A stretch of DNA of 64,000 bases from Mycoplana azooxidifex (GCF_014196765.1 NZ_JACIEE010000008.1:124001-188000), one strand, 5' to 3'; shown: positions 8,587-18,326, numbered from the stretch's first letter. A program made the numbers and translations. The notes: generated from the letters alone by a model not told the origin.

Positions 8587-11532
8587 ATGGCGGAAATACT
8601 GGCTCTGGTCGCCATCGTGCTTGCGATCGCCGCGATGAATCGAAATGGCAAGAACACGGCGAAGCTCACTGAAGAGATTCGCAAACTTCGCCAAGAACTC
8701 GATGCGATCAGGGCCGGCGGCACGGTGTCCGCCACGCTTCCCGCCAAGGGCGAGACGCTCGCCTCGGCCGTCGCGGAAGCGAGCATGGACGATGCGGACG
8801 CGACGACCGCCGAACCGTCGTTCCCGAGCCCCTGGCTGCGCGGGCGTGCAACTGCGGACGATGCCGGGAGCGCCGCGGAGGCCGCGACGCCGGAAACTGC
8901 CCCTCCCGGCGCCGAAGCTCTCGCCGCCACGGGCCCACCGGAGCGAGAAAGTCTGGAGAGCCGGATCGGCGCGCGCTGGGCGGTCTGGGTCGGCGGGCTG
9001 GCGCTCGCGCTCGGCGGTATCTTCATGGTCAAGTATGCAGTCGAAAGCGGCGTGCTGAGCCCGGCCGTCCGGCTTGCGCTGGCGGCATTGTTCGGCCTCG
9101 TGCTCGTGGCGGCCGGCGAGGTCATCCGCAGGCGGGGGCAGCCGGCGGAATCCGTCCCCTTCGGCAACGCGATGATACCCGGCGTGCTGACCGCTGCGGG
9201 CGCGCTGACGCTGTTCGGCGTCACCTATGCGGCCCACGGCTTCTACGGCTTTATCGGCGCGCCCCTGTCGTTCCTGACGCTGGCCGCGATCGCGCTGGCG
9301 ACGATCGCCCTGTCGCTCCTGCACGGGCAGGCACTCGCCGGTCTCGGGCTGCTCGGCTCGATGGCGACGCCGCTTCTCGTCTCTACCGCCGAGCCCGATC
9401 CCTGGCGCCTGTTCGCCTACCTCTCGATCGCCTGGCTTGCGACCGCGGCAGCCTCCCGCCTGCGGCGCTGGCAGGCCGCGCCGGCTCTCGCCAACGTCGC
9501 CCTCGGCCTGTGGGCGCTGCTCTACCTCGCCGCGGCCGAGCCCATTGAGACGCTTCCGGTGACGCTCGCGCTTCTCGTGATGCTGGCCGGCGCGGCGCTG
9601 CTGTGGCCCGGTGCTGGCACAGGCGAGTCGGCCGGCGACATCGGCATCGGCGCGGCTACGGACCGTCCCGCCGACGCGGGCGACGACGCCGCGGTGCCGG
9701 ACGGTGATGCCGGGCACATGGCCGCCGCCGCCCCCGGCGATATCCACTCTGCCGATGCGTCCGACGCCGTGACTCACAGGGCCGTGGCCCGCTGGCAGCG
9801 GTTGCTGGCGCCCGCCTTCCTGCCCGTCTCCCTCAGCGCGGCGCTGGCGGCGTCCGTTCCGGCCATCGTCCTCGCCTTCCTTCATCCCTCGCCGCTCTCC
9901 TCTGCCACGGCCTTCGCAGCGCTCGCCTTCGCCTTGGCCGTCCTCGGGGCGGGCCGGTCGTGGGCGCTGTATCCCGCCGTCCTCGGCAATCTCTGCGCCC
10001 TTGCCGGCACGATGGTGCTGGCGGGGATTTCCGGCCGCCTTGCGCTGGGGGCGCTGGTTGCGCTTCCGGGGCAGCCGGATCTCGATACCGCGGTGCCGGT
10101 CGCAGCCGACGCCGGTCCGGTCGGTCTGCTCCTCCTTCTGGCCGCAGGCCTGTCCGTCGTCGGAGGCGGCGCGATCCTGTGGTGGAAGGAGAGGGCTCCG
10201 GCCCATGCGGCGCTCGGCGGCGTGCTGATGGCCGTCTTTCCGGCCGCAATCGCCACCGTCAGCTTCCTCGCCTTCGGCAACCTCACCTTCGACCTGCGGC
10301 ACGGCCTGTTTGCGCTGGTGCTTGGGCTCGCTTATCTCGGCGGGGCGGAGCTCCATTCCCGGGGGCTGCCGGAAGGCCGCGCACCCGTGCCGCAGTGGAC
10401 GCTCGTGGCGGGCGGCTTCGCCTTTCTCGTGCTCGCGCTCTTTGCGCTGACGGACGGTCTGGCGACGACGCTGCTCGTCGCCTTCCTCGGCTTCGCCATG
10501 GTTGTCGCGACGCGGGTGCGGCCGTGGGCGGTGCTGCCCTGGGCCATGGTGGGTGCGGCCCTTGTCGTCGCCGTCCGCATTGGCTGGGAGCCGACCGTCG
10601 TCGGCGCAGCAAGCCTGTCGAAGACACCGGTCTTCAACCAGTTGCTGCCCGGCTACGGGATCCCGGCGCTGCTGCTGGCAGGCTCCGCCTGGCTTCTTCG
10701 CCGCTGGCCGGGAGAGCGCGTGCGCAACCTGTTGCAGGCGCTGGCCTGCCTGTTCGTGCTGCTGGCGATTGCCATCCTCGTCCGCCACGCCATGAACGGC
10801 GGCGTGCTCGACAGCGCGGTACCGACGCTCGGCGAGCAGGCGATCTACACGCTTCTCGCCGCGGGCGCTTCGGCCGTGCTGATGACCTTCGACCTGAAGC
10901 AGCCGAACCCGGTTTTCCGCTACGGGTCGATGGTCATAGGCGTGCTGTCCATGCTGTCGATCCTGTCGGCCCACTTCTTCGCGCTCAATCCGTATTTCAC
11001 CGGCGAACTGACCGGCCGCTGGCCGCTCTTCAACCTGCTCCTTATCGGCTACCTGCTGCCCGGCCTCGCCTTTGCCGGCCTTGCCTGGTATGCGCGCGGC
11101 CGGCGCCCCGTACCCTATGTGACGCTATTGGCGCTGACCGGCGCCATGCTCGTCTTCGCCTGGGTGACGCTGTCGGTCCGCCGCTACTGGCACGGCGAGG
11201 GTATCGCCAGCTGGAAGGGGTTCCTCGAGGGGGAGACCTACACCTACTCCGTCGTCTGGCTCCTGCTCGGCGTGGCGCTGCTGGCGCTCGGCTCGCGCCT
11301 CAACGCGCGGAGCCTGCGCCTGGCCTCGGCAGCGCTGGTGCTGATCGCCGTGGTCAAGGTGTTCCTGGTCGACATGTCCAACCTGCAGGGCATCCTGCGC
11401 GCGCTCTCCTTCATCGGCCTCGGCGCCGTCCTGATCGGCATCGGCCTGTTCTACCAGAGGATCCTGTCGGCAGGCACAGGAAGCAGCAGTGCTCCGCGCC
11501 GGTCCGTGCCGCCCGGACCGGCCCCGGAGTAA
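8587..11532 (+). CDS. DUF2339 polytopic membrane protein
   Basis: A very large hydrophobic protein (981 residues). It begins with one membrane helix (AEILALVAIVLAIAAM), then a short coiled coil (about residues 22-42, KLTEEIRKLRQELDAIR) and an acidic, Ala/Pro-rich linker. LESRIGARWAVWVGGLALALGGIFMVKYAVE then starts a dense series of more than twenty predicted membrane segments, the hallmark of DUF2339. An Asp/Ala-rich soluble loop lies near residues 355-400. The ATG at 8587 has AGGCGGAGAG upstream; the in-frame extension before it has no membrane character and is rejected. Function is unknown for the family; an envelope or transport role is a guess. Confidence 0.85.
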   Translation: MAEILALVAIVLAIAAMNRNGKNTAKLTEEIRKLRQELDAIRAGGTVSATLPAKGETLASAVAEASMDDADATTAEPSFPSPWLRGRATADDAGSAAEAATPETAPPGAEALAATGPPERESLESRIGARWAVWVGGLALALGGIFMVKYAVESGVLSPAVRLALAALFGLVLVAAGEVIRRRGQPAESVPFGNAMIPGVLTAAGALTLFGVTYAAHGFYGFIGAPLSFLTLAAIALATIALSLLHGQALAGLGLLGSMATPLLVSTAEPDPWRLFAYLSIAWLATAAASRLRRWQAAPALANVALGLWALLYLAAAEPIETLPVTLALLVMLAGAALLWPGAGTGESAGDIGIGAATDRPADAGDDAAVPDGDAGHMAAAAPGDIHSADASDAVTHRAVARWQRLLAPAFLPVSLSAALAASVPAIVLAFLHPSPLSSATAFAALAFALAVLGAGRSWALYPAVLGNLCALAGTMVLAGISGRLALGALVALPGQPDLDTAVPVAADAGPVGLLLLLAAGLSVVGGGAILWWKERAPAHAALGGVLMAVFPAAIATVSFLAFGNLTFDLRHGLFALVLGLAYLGGAELHSRGLPEGRAPVPQWTLVAGGFAFLVLALFALTDGLATTLLVAFLGFAMVVATRVRPWAVLPWAMVGAALVVAVRIGWEPTVVGAASLSKTPVFNQLLPGYGIPALLLAGSAWLLRRWPGERVRNLLQALACLFVLLAIAILVRHAMNGGVLDSAVPTLGEQAIYTLLAAGASAVLMTFDLKQPNPVFRYGSMVIGVLSMLSILSAHFFALNPYFTGELTGRWPLFNLLLIGYLLPGLAFAGLAWYARGRRPVPYVTLLALTGAMLVFAWVTLSVRRYWHGEGIASWKGFLEGETYTYSVVWLLLGVALLALGSRLNARSLRLASAALVLIAVVKVFLVDMSNLQGILRALSFIGLGAVLIGIGLFYQRILSAGTGSSSAPRRSVPPGPAPE

Positions 11533-11619
11533 TACGCCGCCCTGTTCCGGTCGGCGCCGAAATCGGCTAGGGATGCCCGCAGATACAGCCCGTAGGCCGA
11601 ACACGACGAGGATCAGGAC

Positions 11620-12495
11620 ATGACCGCCCATAACGCGCACGCCCAGAACATGACGGTCGCTGGCTTGAACATCCACCCGCTGAAGAGCGGCCGCGCCATC
11701 CCGGTGCAGGCGGTGTCGGTCGGCCTCGACGGCTTCGCCGGCGACCGCCGCTTCATGGTGACCGGGCCGGACGGGCGCTTCATCACCCAGCGCGAATTGC
11801 AGGCGCTGGCCCAGGTGGAAGCCCATCTGCTGGACGGCACGGTTCGCCTCGCCATGAACGGGCGCGAACTCGTCCCCGCCTTCGACGCCGGTCGCCGGCT
11901 TCCGGTCACGGTCTGGGACAGCGCGGTCGATGCAGCACTTGCCGACGAGGCGGCGAACGCGACGCTGTCGGACTGGCTCGGGCGCGAGGTCAGGCTGGTC
12001 CATATGGACGGGCAGGCGAGCCGCCAGGTCGGCGAGAAATGGGCCGGCAATCCGGTGCCCGTCGGCTTTGCCGATGGTTTTCCGGTGTTGATCACCACCA
12101 CTGGCTCGCTCGCCGACCTGAACCGGACGCTGGTCGAGAAAGGCCAGGAGCCGGTCGACATGGACCGCTTCCGCACCAACGTCCTGATCGAGCACGACGG
12201 CGCCTGGGACGAGGACCTGTGGGAAGCGGTCGAGATCGGCGGCATCGTCTTTGATCTCGTCAAGCCCTGCGCCCGCTGCATCATGACGACGCAGGACCAG
12301 GTCACCGGCGAGCGCATCGGCGGCAACCCGATCCAGGGGCTTGCCGAAAAGCGCATGTCTGCCGACCGCAACGTCGCCGGCGTCCTGTTCGGCTGGAACG
12401 CGGTGCCGCGAAGCGAGGGCGAGCTGCGCCTCGGCGATGCGGTCAGTGTGCTGCGCGTGCGGACCGGGCGCTGGCCGATGAAGGTGCGCGGCTGA
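11620..12495 (+). CDS. MOSC-domain protein (molybdenum-cofactor sulfurase C-terminal type)
   Basis: A 291-residue protein with an N-terminal MOSC beta-barrel (VAGLNIHPLKSGRAIPV, GLDGFAGDRRFMVTGPDGRFI) and a C-terminal MOSC domain (MDRFRTNVLIEHDGAWDEDLW, then CARCIMTTQDQVTGE near residue 216 with the conserved cysteine, then FGWNAVPRSEGELRLGD). MOSC proteins bind or transfer the sulfurated molybdenum cofactor; related enzymes (YcbX, mARC) reduce N-hydroxylated compounds. No C-terminal 2Fe-2S ferredoxin domain is present, unlike YcbX. GAGGA precedes the ATG. The neighbours give no further clue to its partner. Confidence 0.85.
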   Translation: MTAHNAHAQNMTVAGLNIHPLKSGRAIPVQAVSVGLDGFAGDRRFMVTGPDGRFITQRELQALAQVEAHLLDGTVRLAMNGRELVPAFDAGRRLPVTVWDSAVDAALADEAANATLSDWLGREVRLVHMDGQASRQVGEKWAGNPVPVGFADGFPVLITTTGSLADLNRTLVEKGQEPVDMDRFRTNVLIEHDGAWDEDLWEAVEIGGIVFDLVKPCARCIMTTQDQVTGERIGGNPIQGLAEKRMSADRNVAGVLFGWNAVPRSEGELRLGDAVSVLRVRTGRWPMKVRG

Positions 12496-12605
12496 GGGTG
12501 ATCGCTATCCTGTCATCAAGCGCCCTGATCGTTCGCTCAATTTAATTCACTTTTTCGCATAGGTCGGCGCGACTATCTTGTCGCCGGATCAACCGGAGTC
12601 ACGCA

Positions 12606-13847
12606 ATGTCCGCCCCCACATCGATCGCTACCGCCGCCGCTGCAGGCCGCGCGCACATGCCCTGGCTGATCATCGCTGCCGGCTCGATCGTCGCCATGCT
12701 GACCTTCGGGCCGCGCTCGGCCATGGGCTTCTTTCAGTTGCCGATGCTGCAGGATACCGGCTGGGACCGCACCACCTTCGGCCTCGCCATGGCGGTGCAG
12801 AACCTGTGCTGGGGGCTCAGCCAGCCCTTCTTCGGCGCCATCGCCGACAAGTACGGCACCTGGCGCGTGCTGGCCATGTCGGGCATCGTCTATGCCTGCG
12901 GCCTGTTTCTGATGTCGCTCGGAGGTTCACCGTGGACGCTGCATGTCGGCGGCGGCGTGCTGGTCGGCCTCGGCGTCGGCTCCGGCTCCTTCGGCATCGT
13001 CCTTTCCGCCTTCGCCCGCAACGTCACGCCGCAGCAGCGCTCCATGGCCTTCGGCATCGGCACGGCGGCGGGCTCTGCTGGCATGTTCCTGTTCGCGCCG
13101 CTGAGCCAGGGGCTGATCTCGGCGCTCGGCTGGTCGGACAGCCTCGTAACGCTCGGCGCGCTGATGCTGCTCGTGCCGCTGTTTGCCATCCCCCTGCGCG
13201 GCAATTCCTCGTCCGGCATCCAGAGGGAGCCCGAGTTCAAGCAGACCGCCGGCCAGGCGCTCTCCGAAGCCCTCGGCCACAAGAGCTATCTCCTGCTCGT
13301 CGCCGGCTTCTTCGTCTGCGGCTACCAGGTCGCCTTCATCACCGCGCATTTCCCCGCCTATATCGGCGATATCGGCATCGATGCGCGCTATGCGGTCATC
13401 GCGCTGGCCCTGATCGGCTTCTTCAACATCATCGGCTCGCTCGCCTCCGGCGTCATCAGCCAGCATTATTCCAAGCCCTATTTCCTGGCATACATCTATC
13501 TCGCCCGCTCGGTGGCGGTCGCCGCCTTCCTGCTTCTGCCGCAGTCGCCGCTGTCGGTCGTCATCTTCGCCATCGTCATGGGGCTCCTGTGGCTGTCGAC
13601 CGTGCCGCCGACGAATGCGCTGGTGGCGATCATGTTCGGCACGCGCCATCTCGGCCTGCTGGGCGGCGTCGTCTTTCTGTCGCACCAGGTGGGCTCGTTC
13701 CTGGGCGTCTGGATGGGCGGCTATCTCTACGACCGCTTCGGCACCTACGATCCGGTCTGGTGGTTCGGCGCAGCACTCGGCGTCTTCGCGGCCGTCGTCC
13801 ACTGGCCGATCCGCGAGCAGGCGGTCGCCCGCCCGGCTGCGGCCTGA
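12606..13847 (+). CDS. MFS transporter
   Basis: A 413-residue major-facilitator protein with twelve predicted membrane helices, six on each side of a central loop (RGNSSSGIQREPEFKQTAGQ). The cytoplasmic loop between helices 2 and 3 reads AIADKYGTWRVL, a version of the MFS A motif. Several glycine-rich helices (GGGVLVGLGVGSGSFGI) are typical of inner-membrane symporters. GGAG precedes the ATG. The substrate is not apparent; the sequence resembles monocarboxylate or oxalate/formate-type carriers more than drug exporters. Two hairpins downstream probably end its transcript. Confidence 0.85.
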   Translation: MSAPTSIATAAAAGRAHMPWLIIAAGSIVAMLTFGPRSAMGFFQLPMLQDTGWDRTTFGLAMAVQNLCWGLSQPFFGAIADKYGTWRVLAMSGIVYACGLFLMSLGGSPWTLHVGGGVLVGLGVGSGSFGIVLSAFARNVTPQQRSMAFGIGTAAGSAGMFLFAPLSQGLISALGWSDSLVTLGALMLLVPLFAIPLRGNSSSGIQREPEFKQTAGQALSEALGHKSYLLLVAGFFVCGYQVAFITAHFPAYIGDIGIDARYAVIALALIGFFNIIGSLASGVISQHYSKPYFLAYIYLARSVAVAAFLLLPQSPLSVVIFAIVMGLLWLSTVPPTNALVAIMFGTRHLGLLGGVVFLSHQVGSFLGVWMGGYLYDRFGTYDPVWWFGAALGVFAAVVHWPIREQAVARPAAA

Positions 13848-13874
13848 CGACGCACGCGAACACGATCCCTGGCC

Positions 13875-13896
13875 GCCCGGACAAAAATGTCCGGGC
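13875..13896. other. Perfect 9-bp hairpin after the MFS gene
   Basis: GCCCGGACA at 13875-13883 pairs perfectly with TGTCCGGGC at 13888-13896 around an AAAA loop. It lies 28 nt after the MFS stop codon. No T-tract follows, so on its own it is not a canonical Rho-independent terminator. It may protect the mRNA end or act together with the terminator 44 nt downstream. Confidence 0.5.
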
Positions 13897-13939
13897 CGGC
13901 TTCTTGCAAACCGTCACAAAACTTTCTAAATCACCCGGG

Positions 13940-13960
13940 CCGGCTTCGCCGGTTTTGTTT
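13940..13960 (+). terminator. Rho-independent terminator between MFS gene and nadA
   Basis: CCGGC and GCCGG (13940-13944 and 13948-13952) pair across a TTC loop and are followed by TTTTGTTT. This is a short but canonical terminator, insulating nadA from the upstream MFS transcript. The T-tract overlaps the likely -35 region of the nadA promoter. Confidence 0.65.
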
Positions 13961-13986
13961 GGCCTCAGTTATGCTCATTATGAGCA
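13955..13986 (+). promoter_or_regulatory. Candidate nadA promoter and NadQ operator
   Basis: A perfect inverted repeat, TGCTCAT-T-ATGAGCA, occupies 13972-13986, 43 nt before nadA. A possible -35 (TTGTTT, 13955-13960) and -10 (TTATGA, 13978-13983) are 17 nt apart, which would place the palindrome over the -10 element, a typical repressor geometry. From memory, the NUDIX-family regulator NadQ controls nad genes in alphaproteobacteria through a palindrome of this kind, and a nadQ-like gene lies at 23239-24207. The palindrome is seen directly; its assignment to NadQ is inference, and the promoter elements are weak. Confidence 0.6.
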
Positions 13987-14028
13987 AATAGGGGCGCCGC
14001 CAATGGGCGGATAGCATGGGAGGAGTTG

Positions 14029-15108
14029 ATGACCCAGCTTGCCACCGGTTCGATCGCCGCAAAGGAGGCCGCGTCGCTTTCGGCAGCGGAGCGCTTCGGC
14101 GTCGTCGACATGCCGGATCTCACCTTCACTCCGACTGTCGCCCGCGAGACCGAGCACCTCTACGAGCGCGTGAAGCAATTCATCCCGGCGATCGAGTGGC
14201 CCGTCTATGCGCCCTACGTCCATGCCATCAACCGGCTGAAGAAGGAGCGCGGCGCGGTCATCCTCGCCCACAATTACCAGACGCCGGAAATCTTCCACTG
14301 CGTCGCCGATATCGTCGGTGATTCGCTGCAACTCGCCCGCGATGCCACCAGGGTCGATGCCGAGATCATCGTCCAGTGCGGCGTCCACTTCATGGCCGAG
14401 ACGTCGAAACTCCTGAACCCGGAAAAGACCGTCCTCATCCCGGACGCGAAGGCTGGCTGCTCGCTGTCGGACTCGATCACCGGCGCCGACGTGCGCCTGT
14501 TGAAGCAGCGCTATCCGGGCGTTCCCGTCGTCACCTATGTCAACACCTCCGCCGACGTGAAGGCCGAGACCGACATCTGCTGCACCTCCTCCAACGTGCT
14601 GTCCGTGGTCGAGAGTCTTGATAGCGATACGGTGCTGTGCATCCCCGACGAGTACCTGGCGATGAACGTCGCCCGCCAGACCAAAAAGAAGATCCTCACC
14701 TGGAAGGGCCACTGCGAAGTGCACGAGCGCTTCACGGCGGCCGAACTGCTCGCCTACAAGGAGGCCGATCCCACAATCGAGATCATCGGCCATCCGGAAT
14801 GCCATCCCGACGTGATCGCGGTGTGCGACTTTTCCGGCTCGACCGCCGGCATGATCAACTATGTCAAGGACAACCGCCCGCCGCGCGTCCTCCTCGTCAC
14901 CGAATGCTCGATGGCCTCCAATATCCAGGCCGAGGTCGAGGGCGTCGATTTCATCAAGCCGTGCAATCTCTGTCCGCACATGAAGCGCATCACGCTGCCG
15001 AAGATCCTGGATAGCCTGGTGAACATGACGGATGAGGTTCTGGTCGACCCGGCAATCGCCGCCCGCGCGCGCCTTGCCGTCGAGCGGATGGTGAATTTGA
15101 AGCAGTAG
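14029..15108 (+). CDS. nadA: Quinolinate synthase NadA
   Basis: A 359-residue NadA that condenses iminoaspartate with dihydroxyacetone phosphate to quinolinate, using a 4Fe-4S cluster. Family motifs include [36 protein letters not shown] (Cys near 116), [10 protein letters not shown] (Cys near 184-185), HPECHPDV and [11 protein letters not shown] (Cys near 314), giving the three cysteines that ligate the cluster. The start is the ATG at 14029, just after GGGAGGAG; a TTG three bases earlier is also possible. It is the first gene of the de novo NAD pathway here, with nadB following after a 229-nt gap that contains a palindromic repeat. Confidence 0.96.
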   Translation: MTQLATGSIAAKEAASLSAAERFGVVDMPDLTFTPTVARETEHLYERVKQFIPAIEWPVYAPYVHAINRLKKERGAVILAHNYQTPEIFHCVADIVGDSLQLARDATRVDAEIIVQCGVHFMAETSKLLNPEKTVLIPDAKAGCSLSDSITGADVRLLKQRYPGVPVVTYVNTSADVKAETDICCTSSNVLSVVESLDSDTVLCIPDEYLAMNVARQTKKKILTWKGHCEVHERFTAAELLAYKEADPTIEIIGHPECHPDVIAVCDFSGSTAGMINYVKDNRPPRVLLVTECSMASNIQAEVEGVDFIKPCNLCPHMKRITLPKILDSLVNMTDEVLVDPAIAARARLAVERMVNLKQ

Positions 15109-15190
15109 CGTGGGGAGCGTCCCGCGCTGGTAGTTTGGAGAGAGGCCGCGCGGCAGATCATTTCCGCCCTGTCCTGTCCGCCTTGGCCCC

Positions 15191-15303
15191 GGCATCCCTC
15201 TGCCGGGACCTTCTCCCCGCAGGCGGGAAGAAGGAACAAGGCGGCGCGCCCATCGCTCCTCGCCCCGCCTGCGGGGAGAGGATGCCGGCAGGCAGGTGAG
15301 GGG
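15191..15303. repeat. RIME-like palindromic intergenic repeat between nadA and nadB
   Basis: A 16-bp perfect inverted repeat (TCTCCCCGCAGGCGGG at 15212-15227 and its complement at 15264-15279) is embedded in flanks ending GGCAGGTGAGGGG. The wording (CTCCCCGC, GCGGGGAGA, GCCGGCAGG, TGAGGGG) matches the RIME-type mosaic elements common between rhizobial genes. A related copy is at 34159-34271. In the nadA-nadB transcript it would fold into a strong hairpin. Confidence 0.75.
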
Positions 15304-15337
15304 CGGATCGGTCCGTCAGGCCTTGGAGGAGTAGGAC

Positions 15338-16936
15338 ATGCCATCGGAAAGTTTTCGTCCCCAGTCCTGGAATGCCATCGATGACATCGTCATCGTCGGC
15401 GGCGGGCTTGCCGGCCTGTTCTGCGCGCTGAAGCTCAGTCCCCGTCCGGTGACGATCCTGGCCGCCGCGCCGATTGGCCAGGGGGCGTCGTCGGCCTGGG
15501 CGCAAGGGGGCATCGCCGCCGCGATGAGCCCCGGCGACACCTTCGACAAGCATGTGGCCGATACGCTGGAGGCCGGTGCGGGCATCGTCGACGAGAAGAT
15601 GGCGCGCTCGATGGTCGCGGAGGGCCCGGCGCGCATCGCCGACCTGCTCGAATACGGCGTTCCCTTCGATCGCGACCTTGAGGGCAAGCTGCTTCTGTCG
15701 CGCGAGGCGGCCCATTCGGAGCGCCGCATCGTCCGCGTTCGCGGCGACATGGCCGGCAAGGCCATCATGGAGGCGCTGATCGCGGCCGTTCGCAACACCC
15801 CCTCGATCCGCGTGCTGGAAGGCTATGTCGTCGAGGAACTGGTGCGCGAGGGCCGCTTCGTCACGGGCGTGGTCGCACGGCCCGATGCCGGCCAGTCTAA
15901 AAGGCGCGTCCATTTCCCGGCGCGCGCCGTCGTGCTCTGCTCGGGCGGCGTCGGCCATCTCTATGCCGTCACCACCAATCCCTGGGAGGCCTGCGGCCAG
16001 GGGATGGGCATGGCCGCGCGCGCCGGCGCCATCATCGCCGACCCGGAATTCGTCCAGTTCCATCCGACCGCGATCGACATCGGCCGCGACCCGGCGCCGC
16101 TGGCGACCGAGGCCCTGCGGGGCGACGGCGCCCATCTCGTCAATGCGGCCGGCCACCGGTTCATGCTCGATATCCACCCCGACGGCGAACTCGCCCCCCG
16201 CGACATCGTCTCGCGCGGCGTCTTTGCCGAGGTCCAGGCCGGCCGCGGCGCCTTCCTCGATTGCACCAAGGCGGTGGGCAGGCACTTCCCCGAGATGTTC
16301 CCGACCGTCTACGCCTCCTGCATGGCCGCCGGCATCGATCCGGCGACGCAGCCGATCCCCGTCGTGCCGGCCGTGCACTACCACATGGGCGGCGTGCTGA
16401 CGGACGCCGAGGGCCGCACCTCGATCGATGGCCTGTGGGCGGCGGGCGAAGTGACCTCCACCGGTGTCCACGGCGCCAATCGCCTGGCCTCCAACTCCCT
16501 GCTCGAAGCGGTCGTCTTCGCCGGCCGTATCGCCGAGAACATCAAGGGCATGCTGCCCGAGCCGAAGACCGGCGACTGGGGCCAGAATGCCGGCGAGAGC
16601 GACGATCTCGTCACGGTGGAGGACAGCCCGGCGCTGACCAGGCTGCGCCGCCTGATGAGCGCCCATGCCGGCGTGATCCGCACCCGCGAAGGGCTGGGCG
16701 AGGCAATCCGCATGATCGCAACACTGGAGCGCGAGAACACCCGCATGCGCTTCCACAACATCGTCACCACCGCCAAGCTGATCACCGCTGGCGCCTACCT
16801 GCGCGAAGAAAGCCGCGGCGGCCATTTCCGCTCCGACTTCCCCGAGCAGCGCAAGGCCTGGCAGCGCCGCACCTACATGACGCTGGAGGACGCCGACCGG
16901 CTGGTCGCCGAACTGTCCGAGACAAAGGCCGCCTAG
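15338..16936 (+). CDS. nadB: L-aspartate oxidase NadB
   Basis: A 532-residue flavoprotein that oxidises L-aspartate to iminoaspartate for NadA. The FAD-binding motif [17 protein letters not shown] is near residue 17, followed by [19 protein letters not shown] and the active-site region [13 protein letters not shown]. The typical HPTAID, the [15 protein letters not shown] block and the [20 protein letters not shown] block (near residue 385) separate NadB from SdhA by size and detail. The C-terminal helical domain ends with the [13 protein letters not shown] region. GGAGGAG precedes the ATG. In many rhizobia nadC follows directly, whereas here about 4.5 kb separates them. Confidence 0.95.
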   Translation: MPSESFRPQSWNAIDDIVIVGGGLAGLFCALKLSPRPVTILAAAPIGQGASSAWAQGGIAAAMSPGDTFDKHVADTLEAGAGIVDEKMARSMVAEGPARIADLLEYGVPFDRDLEGKLLLSREAAHSERRIVRVRGDMAGKAIMEALIAAVRNTPSIRVLEGYVVEELVREGRFVTGVVARPDAGQSKRRVHFPARAVVLCSGGVGHLYAVTTNPWEACGQGMGMAARAGAIIADPEFVQFHPTAIDIGRDPAPLATEALRGDGAHLVNAAGHRFMLDIHPDGELAPRDIVSRGVFAEVQAGRGAFLDCTKAVGRHFPEMFPTVYASCMAAGIDPATQPIPVVPAVHYHMGGVLTDAEGRTSIDGLWAAGEVTSTGVHGANRLASNSLLEAVVFAGRIAENIKGMLPEPKTGDWGQNAGESDDLVTVEDSPALTRLRRLMSAHAGVIRTREGLGEAIRMIATLERENTRMRFHNIVTTAKLITAGAYLREESRGGHFRSDFPEQRKAWQRRTYMTLEDADRLVAELSETKAA

Positions 16937-17041
16937 AGCATGTCTCCCGAAAGCGGGAACCGGTTTCGGGATAGAGACAAGCGTTAAAACAAAGGCCTAA
17001 AGCGCCAAAAGCGAATCCGAAGGATCGCGGCGCGCTTTAGG
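16937..17041. repeat. Dispersed rhizobial intergenic palindrome after nadB
   Basis: Directly after the nadB stop codon there is AGAGCATGTCTCCCGAAAGC, then CGGTTTCGGGATAGAGACA, which pair as an imperfect palindrome, followed by CCTAAAGCG and, farther on, CGCGCTTTAGG, which pair as a second one. This composite sequence is a familiar dispersed intergenic element in Rhizobiales genomes (recognised from memory). It marks the left end of the block separating nadB from nadC and may act as a transcript-end structure. Confidence 0.65.
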
Positions 17042-17086
17042 ACAAGGCGGCTTCTGCGCTGGGAACGTTGGCGCCCCCATAGACAA

Positions 17087-18325
17087 CTAGCCTCGCATAG
17101 CCGTTCTTGGCGCCCTCATAGCGAACACCGCAATGCCGGCCGCGATGATGTTGGCGCTCACGCTTGCGAGAATTGGCAGCGTGTAGCTGTGGCTCATATC
17201 GAAGATGAAGCCGGCAGCGGTGGGACCAACCAACGTTCCGATTGCAACGCTGGTATAGAGAATCCCGATGACGCTGCTGACGTTGCGCCCACCGAAGCGA
17301 TCCATGACCACGGCGGGCAAGATCGCCACCCAGCCACCATAGAAGATGCCAAACAGCAGCGCGAAGACGGCGAGCGGCCAGAAATCCGTCGCAATGCCCC
17401 AGATCGCGAGTGCAACCGCCATGCCTATGAACATCATTGAAAGGAAGGATTCCCGCCCGATCCGATCGGCAAGGCCGCCAAGGAAGAAGCGCCCAACCGT
17501 GCTGCCGACCCCGATCACGCCGAGCAGCAGCACGGCAGCGGTTTGATCGACGTGGTGATCCAGCGCGTAGGGAACGAGGTGAACGAAAGGGACAAAAACC
17601 CCGAACGAACAGATCAGGCAGGCCGCGTACAGTCCGACAAATTGCGGGGATCTGATCGCCTCACCGACCGAAGCCCCGGTGCTGACAATCGTGGCTTCTC
17701 CCTTTGTCAGCGGAACCCCGTCAGGCCCGGTGCCCTTGTCGCGGGGATCGTTTGCGATGAAGCAGGACATGCCGACGCCAACAATCGCTGTGAAACCTCC
17801 GAGGACCAGATAGGCGCTCCGCCACCCCAGGATGTCGATCAACCAGGACGCGAGCGGCGGCATCACCAGCGTACCAACGCCGATGCCACTCACTGCGATA
17901 CCGGACGCGAAACCACGACGCCCCACGAACCAGCGCTGGACCGCGCCGATGGCCGGCACATAGGCGCAACCGACGCCAAGGCCGACGCCAAGACCATAGG
18001 CGGCATAGACCTCGAAGATAGTGCGCGCGACGCTGGCAAGCGCGAGGCCTGCGCCGACCAAGACCATGCCAAGCATGGCAAGGCTCCGCGCTCCCCACCG
18101 ATCGGCGAGCGGGCCGCTAACAACGCCAAGGGCGAAATAGAGAAACCCTGCCAGGGAGAAGACGAGCGACACCGACCCGCGGGAAGCACCGAAATCGTGT
18201 TGTAGCGATGGGACGAAAGCGCTGAACGTATAGGCGCTGCCGAAGCCGACAAAGGTAATGACGAATGCTGCTGCGACGACGACCCAGCCATAAAAGAGAG
18301 GATTGGTGGAGGATGCGGAGTTCAT
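17087..18325 (-). CDS. MFS transporter of the amidase operon (oxalate/formate-antiporter-like)
   Basis: A 412-residue twelve-helix major-facilitator protein. It starts NSASSTNPLFYGWVVVAAAF, which is typical of the OFA (oxalate/formate antiporter) and monocarboxylate-like MFS families. The loop-2/3 motif is GPLADRWGARSLAM, and GLADRIGRESFLSM repeats it in the second half. The ATG at 18325 lies one base after the stop of the amidase gene (TGACATG), so the two are almost certainly one operon. An upstream in-frame start would overlap the amidase and is rejected. The likely role is import of the amidase substrate or exchange of its carboxylate product. Confidence 0.85.
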   Translation of the reverse strand: MNSASSTNPLFYGWVVVAAAFVITFVGFGSAYTFSAFVPSLQHDFGASRGSVSLVFSLAGFLYFALGVVSGPLADRWGARSLAMLGMVLVGAGLALASVARTIFEVYAAYGLGVGLGVGCAYVPAIGAVQRWFVGRRGFASGIAVSGIGVGTLVMPPLASWLIDILGWRSAYLVLGGFTAIVGVGMSCFIANDPRDKGTGPDGVPLTKGEATIVSTGASVGEAIRSPQFVGLYAACLICSFGVFVPFVHLVPYALDHHVDQTAAVLLLGVIGVGSTVGRFFLGGLADRIGRESFLSMMFIGMAVALAIWGIATDFWPLAVFALLFGIFYGGWVAILPAVVMDRFGGRNVSSVIGILYTSVAIGTLVGPTAAGFIFDMSHSYTLPILASVSANIIAAGIAVFAMRAPRTAMRG

Positions 18326-18326
18326 G

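Noticed and set aside
8494-10974. Long minus-strand open frame (826 codons) opposite the DUF2339 gene
   Set aside because: Its product is Arg/Gly/Gln-rich with no domain, and it mirrors the codon pattern of the plus-strand membrane protein, a usual shadow in GC-rich DNA.
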